A DNA stretch of 64,000 nt from Bryoerythrophyllum caledonicum (GCA_963971425.1 OZ020520.1:11717807-11781806); one strand, 5' to 3'; shown: positions 12,400 through 23,309, counted from the stretch's first letter. A program made the numbers and translations. Notes: generated by a model not told the origin, from the letters alone.

Positions 12400-14666
12400 A
12401 AATCACAACATTCTCTTGCTAAGCAAACCACATAAGCAACACAACCTTCCAAGAGAATCAAGGGACCACATCTACTATTAGGGTAGAAACCCCGGAATAC
12501 TCCGGACTCACGCTTATCCGGAATTTCTCTCGGTGTACGAAGAGGGGATATCACCCCTTCTCTCCACCAATCCAAACACTTCCCACTTAAAGGAGGCTAT
12601 AATATATGACCGTGGGCTTCCCGGATCCCATCCGACAAGCAACTCTTCCATGTCCCTCCGGTCAAGGGTTTGGAGTAGATCTCGGATCTTACTCCACCTA
12701 TCTAGCTTGGATATCCTACTCTCTCCAGAAGCCTCAACTTACATTCAACCACACAACATTCAACAAGCTACAACCTTGCACATCCTAGCAATGACTCACT
12801 CGGAGGACTCAACCGTCTCCCTCTCTACTCACACAAATTCAACAAAGACTCTAGACACAAGCAATGAAGGCGAAACACAAGCAAAGAAAAAAAAAGGATA
12901 CTTAAACCAAGAGCCCAAGGCTCCCTAAGTACACAAAGGCCACTAGCTACCCTCTAAAATTAGACCCCCTAAAGGTGGAAATGGCATCTAGATCCTAAAA
13001 TCAAGGGTTGCCTAGTCACTCGCGGATTATTGGTAGACCGGTAAACCGGAAGACTCTCGGTCCGAGATCGATAAAACATTTCCTAACAAAAGTAAGTAGC
13101 CGGAGAAATCACTCAAGTGGTAGCGACCGGGTGCACAATGGGGCCCCATCAATATCACTACTCTCACCCTAGTGTTTAAATCTAGCAACTTTAACAACAT
13201 CCTATCAACCGATAGGATAAATCAACAATAGTACATCACATGTAACAAAAGCTCAACCGGAAGATTCATTCGGATGAGTAGAATTATCTTCCAGTTGATC
13301 TATAGGAGGATTGTCTAGAAGTTTGGGAGTACCCACGGGTACATGGTCAAGAGAATCTACCGGAAGGTTGGAAGTCTCAACCGGGAGGTCTACTGGTGGA
13401 TAGGGAGTATCCACCGGTATATTGGAAGTATCAAAAGATATACGAAGAGTCTCCACTGGATCAATGAGCATAGCGATGAAAGACTCAGTCAAATATCCGG
13501 TAGTGAGAAAGAAATGTCAATCGGTTCCTTCCCGGGAGGTTTTATCAGGAGGCCTTGTTGGCTCTTATAGACTTTTACACCCCACTCTTTGGAGGATGAA
13601 GAATCTTCTCGACTCACTGGACATTGAGTAGGTGGATCATCCTCTTTTGAAAAAAGAGAATTGTTACAGACAAATCTTCTCTTCTCTGGGGTTAGCTCCG
13701 AGCTTGCAATGACATAGTGGCACTCGTTTGATCGGCAAGTAACTTGGTCAATGCCACCATGGTTTCTTGAGCCTTGACCTTCGTATCAAGATGCTCTTTC
13801 TAAGATGTTCGGAGACCTTTCTTCACTTTGGTTAATTGTTCCCAGTCTTTCCGAGCTACAGCCAAGATGTCATCGGTGTTCTCCACTCCAAATACCTCCC
13901 AACGAGCCCTTTGAAGATTCCTTCCCTCCAAAAGCTCCATCTCCATCTACTGGGCATCCCGGGTCACATCCCGAGAGAACTTGGCTATGTTCTCTATAAG
14001 AGTGAGATTCTTGGATGGCCGGGATGGTGGTGGTGGTTTCTCCCGGTGAGACCAAGAAGACCTACCCTCATTCGAGATTGCTTGAGATGATGAGGCTTCC
14101 CGTGGAATTTCCGGTAACGTCAACTTGAACTCAGTGTGTTGGGGAAAGGCCATCTTGAGGAGCCATCTTTTGTCTCTACATTCTCTTCTCTTCCGTCTCT
14201 AGACAATTGTGATACTCATACAAGTGCATGAGATATGGAGTCAAGAAAGTCTTGGAACATCCACCATGTTAAATTGCCCGGAGTTGAGGCAAAATTGCCT
14301 CTTTCAACAATGACCCTCAATTTGGGAAGGCATCCTCGAAAAATGCATGTATGTAGGTGGTAGCTAACCGAATAATGACTCTTTCAGGTTGGTTGAGGTG
14401 GAAGATTGGGTTTAAAAACTCAACCACCCTCCTCAACCGATGGTTCGTGAATTGATCACTCCGGTAGCAGTGGGACACGTCATAAGAATTCGACACGTGC
14501 TTATCTAGCAGCTTTTCATTGACTCCGGATGTCAACCCCCCATCTTGACGAAAGAAATACACCTCACGCCATGACTTCCGTAGTCCGTGACTAGGCATTA
14601 GCCCGGTAGACTCCTTGGGGCGTCCCGGGGGATTGCAACTCTGCAATCGCACGTCCCTTCTGGAAG
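12400..14666 (-). pseudogene. Degenerate unknown gene, cut by the hAT insertion
   Basis: Minus-strand frames of 80-111 codons follow one another here. 14,317-14,652 has a hydrophobic block with RRVVEFLNPIF; 13,947-14,153 is Ser/Pro-rich; 13,253-13,492 is a run of short PVD/PVE/PVG-P repeats. Frameshifts and stops separate them. With the hAT element and one target copy removed, the minus-strand frame from 27,770 runs straight into this region to about 14,594, so the element appears to have landed inside this once-coding sequence. I do not recognise the family. Confidence 0.35.
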
Positions 14667-14674
14667 ACCCAAGG
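14667..14674. repeat. Left target-site duplication of the hAT element
   Basis: ACCCAAGG directly precedes CAGGGTT; the same 8 bases directly follow the right terminus at 27,713-27,720. Eight bases is the length expected for hAT elements. Confidence 0.92.
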
Positions 14675-14698
14675 CAGGGTTGTCATACAAGACGGACG
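14675..14698 (+). repeat. Left terminal inverted repeat of the hAT element
   Basis: It begins CAGGGTTGTCAT and ends ACGGACG. It pairs with 27,693-27,712 with one mismatch in the first 12 bases and a 4-base length difference in the middle. Confidence 0.88.
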
Positions 14699-14757
14699 TC
14701 CGGTACGCCCGTCTGTCCGATTCGCCCGTCTGGTAAAACTCTCGCCCGTCCGATACA
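14691..14757 (+). repeat. Left subterminal CGCCCGTC repeats
   Basis: Three copies of CGCCCGTC, plus GACGTCCGG and TGTCCG, lie directly inside the left terminal repeat. The right end has the related CCGTCC series at 27,625-27,698 on the same strand. Short repeated motifs next to the termini are where hAT transposases such as Ac bind, so this is a likely transposase-binding region. Confidence 0.65.
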
Positions 14758-14888
14758 GCCAACTGAGGGTTGACTTACCCGCTAGGTAAAAAACAGGCGA
14801 CGTGGCAACCATGTTGGCACCACATAGCTGCCACGTCGGAGAGGGTCAAGTTTGAGTAGGATCGGGGACTAATGACAAGAGGGAGGTA

Positions 14889-14939
14889 GGGCGGAGACGT
14901 CCCCGCCCCTGCCCATATGGGGCGGGGACGTCTCCGCCC
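14889..14939. promoter_or_regulatory. GC-box cluster A (left end)
   Basis: Two near-palindromic 20-mers: GGGCGGAGACGTCCCCGCCC (14,889-14,908) and GGGCGGGGACGTCTCCGCCC (14,920-14,939). The cluster lies 214 bases inside the left end and downstream of the kinase gene, so here it is not a promoter of a visible gene. It mirrors cluster E at the right end. Confidence 0.8.
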
Positions 14940-14940
14940 C

Positions 14941-15359
14941 TTCATGAGTTAGTTAATAGTGTTTAACTATTGACACTATGCTGGTAAACTAAAATTTATG
15001 TTTACTGTAATATACACTAAATGTGAACCCATACACCAATTGCAAATGAGGCACTTAGTGTAGTGACATAACTGGACACTAAATGCCATTTACTACACTA
15101 TGTATCAATTTTTGTAGAAATAATAAATTTATTTCTTTCACTTGTGCACATTTAGTGTATCAATAGTGTATCAATAATTATTTGTGCTTGAACAAATGCA
15201 AATCTCGGATTTAGAATTTAAGATTTGGACGTATCCAATATTGATTAAAATATAACGTATGGCAATTGCCAAGTATACATATTCTTCTACAAAGATGCCG
15301 TATTGCCTATTTAACCACCACATGCCAAACTAATGCAGCTAATTAACAAAAAACTATTG
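14941..15359. other. AT-rich DNA between the left end and the kinase gene
   Basis: No ORF of note. It contains several copies of ACACTAAATG/TTTAGTGTA-like words and presumably includes the 3' UTR of the minus-strand kinase gene. Confidence 0.4.
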
Positions 15360-16934
15360 TCAGTAACAACATAGAGGCATAGTCCAGTTGTAGGGGGGTT
15401 TCATTAATGTGTCTAAAACATCTGGTACAGAAGACCGTTCTTCGAGCAGTTGTTTTTGCAACGCTATAAATTTTAGCTTCAGGTTTACATATTGCTCCGT
15501 GTTTTTGTTGGTGAAATACGAAGTGTCCCAATCTTCTTTCCAAAAAATTTCACAAATCCAACCCACCGCAAATGCATCTGCTGCCTTGGAGTAGAGGTGT
15601 GACCGTTGCATGACTTCAAGCGAGTTGGTAGAGTCCCGCGGCCCAAAATTATAGAACAGTTCTGGTGCCACAAACCGTCGCCCCTCTCTCTCTTGTTGAA
15701 GCTCCTCCTTGAATTGATAACCATACCTTGATCGCTCATTCTCCACAACCCGACTAGAAAGCCCCCAATCGCAAATTCCGATATACACCGTATCGGGTTT
15801 CCACTCATCAAAGTGGAGCAAAATATTCGATGGAGAGATGTCATTGTGTATATAATTTGCTTCGTGGCATTTCCTCACAATGACAAACAATGATAGCGCG
15901 AGGTTCTCTCGATTTTGGCGGAAAGTTTTTACCCACTGAAGCTCTTGGATCGACAACCCGGTATTTGGATGCATCTCAATCCGTTCAAATGGCAATGCTT
16001 TGTCCACTTTTGAGTCAAACTTGGACCAAAAAGAAGCCAGAGATCCCCCATTCCACCAAAGCGTGTACCCTTCCATAGTTTTCAGGTGGATGTACGCAAG
16101 TCTAATGATCCCAGGATGCACTACCGGACACCCTCCAGCCTCGTTGATGATGTTTCGGCGCTTCTCCCTCTCGTTGGTGTTGGTCAGAGTCTTTCCGGCA
16201 AAGTAAATCCAACTTGGAATGTTTTCCAATTTGGTTATCATCACCTTCCGTACAGCCCCATAGCCACCCACCACGCTCTACCCTGGCATTGGAATCACAT
16301 TAGCGCAACTTTCAAGCCACTTGAAAGTTCCACCAACGAAGTGAGCCAAAATTTGCCCCTCAATAGTCGCTTTCCAAGGAGCTAGTTTCTTCTTACGGGA
16401 AGAAGAGTACTGTTGAACGAAGCTCTGGATCATCCTCATCTTTGCCACTAGTGCGCGCTCCTCCAGGTTCCGGGTGCTTTCATCCTCCTTCTTCCCCGTG
16501 ACGTAACACCAGTTCACAACAATATAGGTGGTTAGTGTAGTCACTTGTGTGTCCAACCACTCTGAATGCACCCAATAATCTGAGAAATTATTAAATTTCT
16601 CAGATTTATCAAGGTTTGACATTAATTCGTGTCGCATGTCAACCGTCAACTTGTGGTATCCCTCTTCGTTGTGCGCCAAATAGCTCCTCATCAACGCCCT
16701 TCTCGTCCGACGGTTGTAAAATTCGACGGCAATCCCTCTACATTCAACCATGTATTCGTGCGGGGGCATGTCCGGATTTGGTGACTTCTTCCACCTCTTT
16801 CCACTCGATGATGACGGATTCAATGATCCCAAAGTCAACTCCGTCTTGGTGGATGGAAGAACCATCTCATCAATATCATCCAAGTCCATAAAGATTGGGC
16901 GCTTCTCCATCGACCTACTTCCTTCTCCCGTCAT
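15360..16934 (-). pseudogene. Protein kinase with an unknown N-terminal domain, one in-frame stop
   Basis: One minus-strand frame runs from ATG (16,932-16,934) to TGA (15,360-15,362), 524 codons, broken only by TAG at 16,278-16,280. The first 218 codons are an unrecognised domain with a basic SSSRKKKLAPWK stretch. The rest is a protein kinase: directly after the stop comes a glycine loop (GGYGAV), then a lysine in FAGKTL, the catalytic loop HNDISPSN (HRD with Arg replaced by Asn, so a non-RD kinase), DWG in place of DFG, and an APE motif in RFVAPELF. The Asp, Asn and Lys needed for phosphotransfer are present. The stop sits just before the glycine loop and could be CAG changed to TAG. It shares the GC-box/TATA region at 17,123-17,275 with the divergent RING gene. 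The substrate is unknown. It could still be expressed by readthrough or as two proteins, but decay is likelier. Confidence 0.75.
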
Positions 16935-17122
16935 ATGTGAGAGTCAACTCCCTACCGTGGTCGAAATTCCAAGTTGATGGTTTTAAAAAAACCGCAAAGA
17001 GTCTGGGTACAATAAATGGGCCAAGCCCGTTCACCCACCAAACTCACTTACAGGCCGCAAAGCGAACTAACACGTGAGGCCTAGGGAGTGGACTTGGCAG
17101 AGAATAAGGACAAAATGTTCCC

Positions 17123-17275
17123 TATTTATATGGTGTAGGGTTCTTTTTGCGAAGAGGTCCTCGCCCTACCTGGGAAGGGCAGGGACGCCTCCGCCACTAC
17201 CCAAAAAGGGTCGGAGACGTCCCGGCCCCTGCCCGGGGACCCTAGACTAGTGCTTCGTCTATCGGCTATATAATA
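17123..17275. promoter_or_regulatory. Bidirectional promoter with GC-box cluster B
   Basis: A minus-strand TATA box (TATAAATA, 17,123-17,130) faces the kinase gene. A plus-strand TATA box (CTATATAATAT, 17,266-17,275 region) faces the RING gene, whose ATG is at 17,407. Between them are two degenerate GC boxes: GGGCAGGGACGCCTCCGCC (17,178-17,196) and a GGGTCGGAGACGTCCCGGCC box (from 17,208). The pyrimidine-rich leader after the plus TATA (ATTGTCCTCGCCTCAC) is repeated in front of the paralogue (21,930s) and the transposase (23,430s). Confidence 0.72.
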
Positions 17276-17406
17276 TTGTGCACACCCCTAATTGTCCTCG
17301 CCTCACATACTTCCTCTTCATCCACCTCTTAATTGAGTTGGTTGTGGGCGTTGTGTGAGGACTTCATCCATTCGCATCACATACATTATTCAGATTTTCC
17401 CCACCC

Positions 17407-20400
17407 ATGGCCACGCCGGTAAAAATGAATAAAGAAGAACGAGACAAGAGCCGACTACGATCGGGAAACAAGCAGCGGAAGAGGTTGCATGTGCTTCGGA
17501 ATCCTGTTAAATTGACTTTCAAAGGTTGGGATGAAGTTCCGGAGCCATGGAGTTTCGAGGATTGCGCAAACTTCATCGAGTGGTGCCATATCGACAAGGC
17601 TTTCCCGGAGGAGCGACACAATTATCACCGACGCTTTCACAAGGCAAATTCATGGAAGTGCACCAACGAGGCGTTCAAAAATCGGTGCATTGAAGTATAC
17701 CACGTCTTGTACGACATCCCTTATATCAAACGCAATGAAGTAAATCTCTTCCTTACGCGAGGTGTCCAAGCGGAGGTAAAGTTGGGCAAGAGGGTGGATT
17801 GGTCCACCTTGAAAGCCATGGGAGATAGCATAAGAGTTCCTTCTCCGGCAAATGGATTGATTCCAATGGGGACACGGAGGTATCCAGAAGGCGGATTGTG
17901 CAAATTGATGGCGAAGACTGAACCGGTCGACACGTACGAGACCGATCCCTCAAACACGGATACAGACTCTGACAGATCCCATGTTCCAATCACAAGAGCC
18001 AAAGGACACAAGCGCGTACTAAACGAAGGAGGGCGGAACAAACGGTTAACGTAGTCGTTAACGAAACCGTTAATGAAGTTGGGGCTCAGGTACAATCCCC
18101 CGCGGTTGTTGATCGAACGTTAGAAGCCTCTACTACTGCTATTTTTGCCAACACTATCCAAACCTTGCTGAACCAATTGGAAGGGAAGACAACAGATCTA
18201 TTGTCATTGCGTGATGAGGTTCGCAAGTTGAGAGTTGAAGTCAATGATTAAAACATTGTTATTGACCAGCAAAGACGTGATATGGAGGAGCTCCGACTTG
18301 CCCTTCAAGCTAGTACAATGATCACAGAAGATCGGAATCCACGACGGGAGGAGGAAGGGCTTGTACTCGTGTCAACCCAAGACGATTCATTGTTGTTTGA
18401 TGAGGCCCCTACCAACGCAGATAAAGCTAAAGTCAACAAAGAAGAGGGTGCGGCGAGTGACGGCGGCAAAGAGCTCGCTAAAGCGCTTGAAGAGAATTCA
18501 AGACTACAAAGTCGCTTGGATGTGTTGGTAGAACATTACTATTAATGGAAGTTGGCTTGCATCTTCACGGTCGATCGGTCCCGACGATTGGTGGCGGAAT
18601 TCCAAAAAATCGACAACAACTATACCGAAAACAACCAGGAGAGGGTGTTTGGATTGACATCGTGGGCCCTTGTAAATGATCTTTTCAAGATGGATGAAAT
18701 GGCGATGGTGAAAACCGTTGGTGGGCAAACAACCATCGATTGGTCTCGTTACAAATGGGATTTCAAAAAGGAGGTTTCATCTACCCTTGATCATCGGGGC
18801 AAACCCATGTTATTGTGGCCACAACCTTCGAGCTTCATATCCGACGGTACGACTTGCTCAATTTGTCTAAACCCATTTGGTCCAGAAGGTGGGATGCATC
18901 TAGGCTTTTGTGAGCACTTCTCCCATCCATTTTGCTTGATTAGCTTGATGGTTGTACGCCGACGGTGCTCATTGTGCAAGGCCCATTTTCACGAGCGATT
19001 GTACGAACTTTTTGGATTAGTTCCATACGTGCCCCCGCATTGGGAGTTCAATGTGACGAACGCTCATGATCAATTACATATGTGGGGAAAGGATTTGGTG
19101 TGGAGCTGGAAACTGAAGATGCACTCGTTGGATAAGATGCACCTCTCAAACGAGTGGGGTTGAGAAAGGGACCCGGAGCAAATTGTCCGGGTGTGCAAGA
19201 ATTTGATCCCGTTAACCCCTAAAGATCCTTGAAAGCCAAAATGGCTTTTTGCTATTTCGGGTAGCCTAATTCAAGGGGTTAAATTTAATATTTTTGCAAA
19301 AGATTTTTCCGGGGTGTTCCCTATACTACAAGGTGTATGTGCAACAATTTGCAAAGTCGAATTCCAATTTTTGAGCTTATTTACTCAAATTTTAGTTTTC
19401 AACCTCTAGGCGGGCAGAAAAAAACTTTTTATTTTCAACATTTTTTTGAAATGTTTTTTTGCTAATATGTTCATAACTAATTTTCTATTCAAATTTCTAA
19501 GTGACCCATGTTAAACCTTTTACCAATTGTGCAACGGCAGCCTTTAAAAATTACAACAACAAGTTTCAAAGTTTTCCACAATATTACTTTTTCTTCTTTC
19601 AAAATTCGTCAAAATTTGAGATTTAATAATTTTTCGAAAATAATTTTTCCCGAAATTCACAAACTTAAAGAGGTACCTACTCACCGTTCATTTCATTCCT
19701 AAATTAAATACAACAAACGTGATGCATGTTTTTCCAAATCACCGTGTTTATACCTTGTGTTGGAAAATAATTTGCATGAAGGTCCAAAAAGCCAAATGAG
19801 TCTCTAAAATTTTGCATAGGCATTCAAAACATGATTCTCCACATGGAAAAAAATATGAGCAAAATGATTGGTGTAGCAATCATCAAGTTTTCCTTTGCAC
19901 AAAGTAGACTATGTCTTTTAAACAATGCCCAAAAAAAGTTTTGCATCAACTTTGAACATTATAATCTCACAAATGGTGCACATCCAACGGCTCAAATTTG
20001 ACTTCGTATGTTCCATAGTAGCTAGGTTCAAGATCCTACGGTTGAAAAAACTAAAAAACAGTAAATACATTGACCATACCTCAATTCCAACAAGGAGGTA
20101 GAAATTCGCAATTTTTGGTTTTCGAGCTCCCAAAAACACAAGGATTTTTAGGGGTTAAAGGACAAATACGGTCAAGGAAAACGAAATTTCTTCTACCAAT
20201 GCTTTAATGGCCATTGGGAAGAGAACGGGGAGTAATTTTGTTTCGAACCTCATCCACGGCAATGGTTGTAGGCCGTTGACGGAGTTCGCATCACAGACGA
20301 CAACGGGGATCGCATTTCTCACGACGTTGACCAACCGGACCCGCAAGAACTAAGACAATTATCGGAATCAGAGTGGAAAGAAATTTTCCGAAATGACGGA

Positions 20401-20634
20401 ATCGACTTCTTGCTTGATGTGCACAGTCCAGGGACACGGCAAACGCTCGACCAACTCATGCAATCCCAAATCCTAAGGGCCGTGTTGAATGAAGATGGAC
20501 CAGCGAGGAGAACACAATCGGCGTCTCGTAGACTTGTATTGGACTCAGATGAAGATCTCCCTATGCACGTAGGGCCACACGACAACAAGGCAGGGGCCAG
20601 TGGCACTACTAATAGCCCGATGAATATTGACTAG
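17407..20634 (+). pseudogene. Multi-domain cargo gene: unknown domain, coiled coil, RING-H2
   Basis: Segments in order: 17,407-18,054 encodes 215 aa of an unrecognised basic domain (core PWSFEDCANFIEWCHIDKAF, then HNYHRRFHK). A one-base frameshift in a GGAGGG run near 18,030 leads into a frame holding a coiled coil (about 18,100-18,540), a Trp-rich part, and a RING-H2 finger. Numbered from Met at 18,552, its ligands are C102, C105, C120, H122, H125, C128, C139 and C142 (C3H2C3). RING-H2 proteins are usually E3 ubiquitin ligases. The frame continues past a TTAA-flanked MITE (19,212-20,158) and runs to TAG at 20,632-20,634 through an acidic tail. In-frame stops: TAA 18,249, TAA 18,543, TGA 19,161, TAA 20,233, TAG 20,269. 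Intact length would be about 760 aa. No intron is needed. The first domain is duplicated at 22,051-22,706. Function within the element is unknown; ubiquitination of host silencing or transposition factors is speculation. Confidence 0.7.
19212..20158. mobile_element. TTAA-flanked MITE inserted in the RING gene
   Basis: Both ends are TTAA followed or preceded by a terminal repeat: TTAACCCCTAAAGATCCTTG on the left and, on the minus strand, TTAACCCCTAAAAATCCTTG on the right (one mismatch). Deleting the element and one TTAA (943 bases) restores the reading frame of the RING gene exactly. TTAA targets and CCC-type termini are piggyBac-like. It has no coding capacity. The same terminal sequence bounds the copy at 48,940-49,872. 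Confidence 0.82.
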
Positions 20635-20875
20635 GTGTATTTTTTGTTTTTGCGGTACCAAGAGACAATTTTCTTACAATTCTTCATCTTTCAGCGTTTA
20701 ATGTATTTTCCCATTTTCGTATTACATTATGGATACCAAAAAAAAATATGAATAGTACTGTCTACATTCTACTTGATAATAGTGGTGTGATTATGGATGT
20801 ACTTAAGCCTCATAAGGATTTGTGCGTTTGTATAAAAAAAATGGTGTGAACTAAGTTTTAAACCTCCAAACATTT

Positions 20876-21520
20876 TTAATCCCTAAAGGACCAAGGCATT
20901 TTTGCACCAAAAACACTTCAAAACTGCGAGGCTATAGTATAATGCCTAAGAATGGAGACAAAACCTTTTTATTTCTACATCTAACCGTACGATCACAATA
21001 AATACTTCTTTGTTAATGTCCCCACAAAATTTCATAAATTTTAACCACACGGATTGAAAGGCTTGCATAGCTCCCATGCTATTCACTACTTGGTATCAAA
21101 TTTTTGCACTAGATAAGGCCTAAATCCATTACTAATGGTAGTTTAGGATGATGTTAGTTCCTTATACACCAATTGTTAGAGGTAGAAAAAGGGTGTACCT
21201 TATTCAAGTCAACTATGCTAGTAGTGGAAGCTAAAAAATGGGCAAGTAACGTTTTAGTTTTTAGATACTTGATATGTTTTAGATTGATGTATATTTATGG
21301 TCAATATGAAGGTCTACACCACATATTGTTGTGGAAAAAATCAAAAGTATAAAAAGTTAAAATCTCTAAGTTTTATGTGGTAAGACTTTTTTGTTTTTGG
21401 TACCTTGCCCGTTATATTTTGGCAATATGTGAAAATCTTTGACTTGAGTTGAAGCGTTATTTTCCACTAAAGACAAGGAATTTTTTTTAAATTTTGGAAG
21501 GGAATAATTTTCTACACTCT
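20876..21520. repeat. TTAA repeat family copy, right end missing
   Basis: It starts TTAATCCCTAAAGGACCAAG and then parallels 48,940-49,580 and 50,620-51,260 over long stretches (for example a conserved GAGGTAAA-A-GGGTGTA word, a CACCATATTGTTG-like word and GTGAAAAT-TTTGACTTG). The right terminal repeat is absent. It lies in the 3' region of the RING gene, within the hAT element. Confidence 0.6.
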
Positions 21521-21537
21521 TATGTTTGCTCCAAAAC

Positions 21538-21720
21538 TAATAGGGAGCTAATAAAGGTGTTCCTTATTAGAGAGCATGCCGTCAAAGTACAAAAGGTGTA
21601 CTTTCCATTTCGCCTTCCTCCCTAGAACTAGGGAAAGACATAATCTGCATGTTATTTTAAGTGCATTAGGATCTTGTTGGAACCAAAAATAAATCACTCC
21701 ATATTCAATTGTGCACCCAC
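21538..21720. repeat. Segment repeated at 23,080-23,255 in front of the next module
   Basis: AGGGAGCTAATAAAGGTGTT, then a GAGAGCATGC word, GACATAA-CTGC, ATTTTAAGTGC and GGAACCAAAAATAA occur in the same order in both places, each ahead of a GC-box cluster. The modules of the hAT element therefore arose by segmental duplication. Confidence 0.75.
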
Positions 21721-21796
21721 CTTATGGAGATGAGGAGTGCCTCGGCCAAGCAAGAGTGGCCTCAAATGCCTCGTTGGAAAGTATTGTGGGGACGAA

Positions 21797-21899
21797 CCCC
21801 CCCCCCCCAATTTACAAGCAAACGTCCCCGCCCCTGCCCGAGTATGGGGCGGAGACGTCTACGCCCCATACCCGGGCAGGGGCGGGGACATCTCCGCCC
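21797..21899. promoter_or_regulatory. GC-box cluster C, promoter of the paralogue
   Basis: A C12 run (21,797-21,808) is followed by a half box (AACGTCCCCGCCC, about 21,820-21,833) and two full boxes: GGGCGGAGACGTCTACGCCC (21,847-21,866) and GGGCGGGGACATCTCCGCCC (21,880-21,899). The leader that follows (GTCCCCGCCTCGCATAC, then GTGGGCGTTGTGCGAGG) is homologous to that of the RING gene. No good TATA box remains at the expected spot (ACTATTTGAATG). Confidence 0.72.
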
Positions 21900-22050
21900 C
21901 CACCGGATTACTATTTGAATGGAGGGAGACCTCATTTGTCCCCGCCTCGCATACTCCTATCCACCATCTCTTTATTGAGCTCGATGTGGGCGTTGTGCGA
22001 GGTATCTTTCATCCATCCACGCCAGAATTTTTCATTCACACGTGCACACC

Positions 22051-22706
22051 ATGTCTTCATCCGGACAATTGGCCAAGGAGGAGCGAGAGAAGACCCGTGC
22101 AAGAGCGGGGAACGCCCATCGAAAGCGGTTGCATGTTCTTCGTTATCTCCAGAAGTTGGCTTTTCGAGGTTGGAAGGCCGTAGTGGAGCCATGGAGTTTT
22201 GATGATTGCGCGAACTACATCGAGTGGTGCCACATCGACAAGGCTTTCCCAGAGGCGCGACACAACTATCACCGGCGCTTCCACAAGGCAAACTTGAAAC
22301 ATTGCATCGAAGAGACGTTTAAAAACCGATACATCGAAGTTTACCAAGTGTTGTATGACGTCCCATTCGTCAAACGCAACGAAGTAAATCTCTTCATTGC
22401 GCGGGGTGTTCATGCGGAGGTGAAGTTGGCAAGATATTGGATTGGTCCACTTTGAATTCGATGCCGGGGAAGGTAAAAATTCCTCGCCCTGAAAATGGAA
22501 TAATTCCAATGGGATGGCGCAAGTATCCGGAAGGTGGATTGGGCAAGTTCATGACTGTGATGGACGACACACCTAGCTATGATACTGATACGTCAAGTAC
22601 AGATGATGACTCCGACGGAACCCATGTCCAAGTCACGAGCGAAAAGGCACAAGCACGTGGTAGGCTGAGAAGGACCGAACGAGCCCTTCACCAAAGTTAC
22701 TATTGA
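22051..22706 (+). pseudogene. Shortened paralogue of the cargo gene's N-terminal domain
   Basis: ATG at 22,051 was chosen because the frame upstream offers only GTG. The first 134 codons align without gaps to residues 9-140 of the 17,407 gene, about 70% identical by eye (PWSFDDCANYIEWCHIDKAF, HNYHRRFHKAN, KRNEVNLF). A one-base frameshift at 22,430 (GG where the paralogue has GGG) moves to the second frame, which ends with an acidic DTDTSSTDDDSD tail and TGA at 22,704-22,706. There is no coiled coil or RING. Whether it is a truncated duplicate or the original single-domain gene cannot be decided here. Its promoter resembles that of the larger gene. Confidence 0.7.
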
Positions 22707-22813
22707 CTAGGAGTATTTAAAGGTTTAGGACGTAGCAAATCAATTTTGTGAACAATACTTTTGCTCTAAACATTATATGATTTTAAATATCCTTTTTGTT
22801 TGTATTGGTACAA

Positions 22814-23075
22814 TTTATTTAGAGAACTTGCACATTACATTCTACTAGAGGCTTATACTATCCGTTATGGATGGGGACTTGCATAGCTTCCATGCTATTC
22901 ACTACTTGGTTTATTTTTTTTCTTTAATGGTATGTGGTACATTCCTAATCTTTTGTGGGGCAATTGTGTTTAAATTATTTATTTAGAGAACTTGCACATT
23001 ACATTCAACTAGAGGCTTATACTACCCATTATGGATGGGGACTTGCATAGCTCCCATGCTATTCACTACTTGATC
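22814..23075. repeat. Tandem duplication of a 3' flanking segment
   Basis: ATTTAGAGAACTTGCACATT through GACTTGCATAGC and CCATGCTATTCACTACTTG occurs at 22,817-22,910 and again at 22,980-23,073. Part of it (CTTGCATAGCTCCCATGCTA) is also at 21,062-21,100. Confidence 0.8.
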
Positions 23076-23309
23076 TAAAAGGGAGCTAATAAAGGTGTTC
23101 ATTATAAGAGAGCATGCGGTGAAAGGACAAAAGTAGTACCTTCTTGAAAGCCTTTCTTCATAGACATAACCTGCTTCTTATTTTAAGTGCGTCGCAATCT
23201 TGTCGGAACCAAAAATAAGGTACCCTATATTAAAACCTCCACCCTCCTCATGGAGAGCAGGAGTGCCTAAGCACCTAAAATGCCCCGAAGGCCTCCTTCT
23301 CCTGGGTTG

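Noticed and set aside
19170..20157. Intron in the RING gene
   Set aside because: The ends are TTAA-flanked inverted repeats, not GT-AG, and the same repeat occurs elsewhere in the window.
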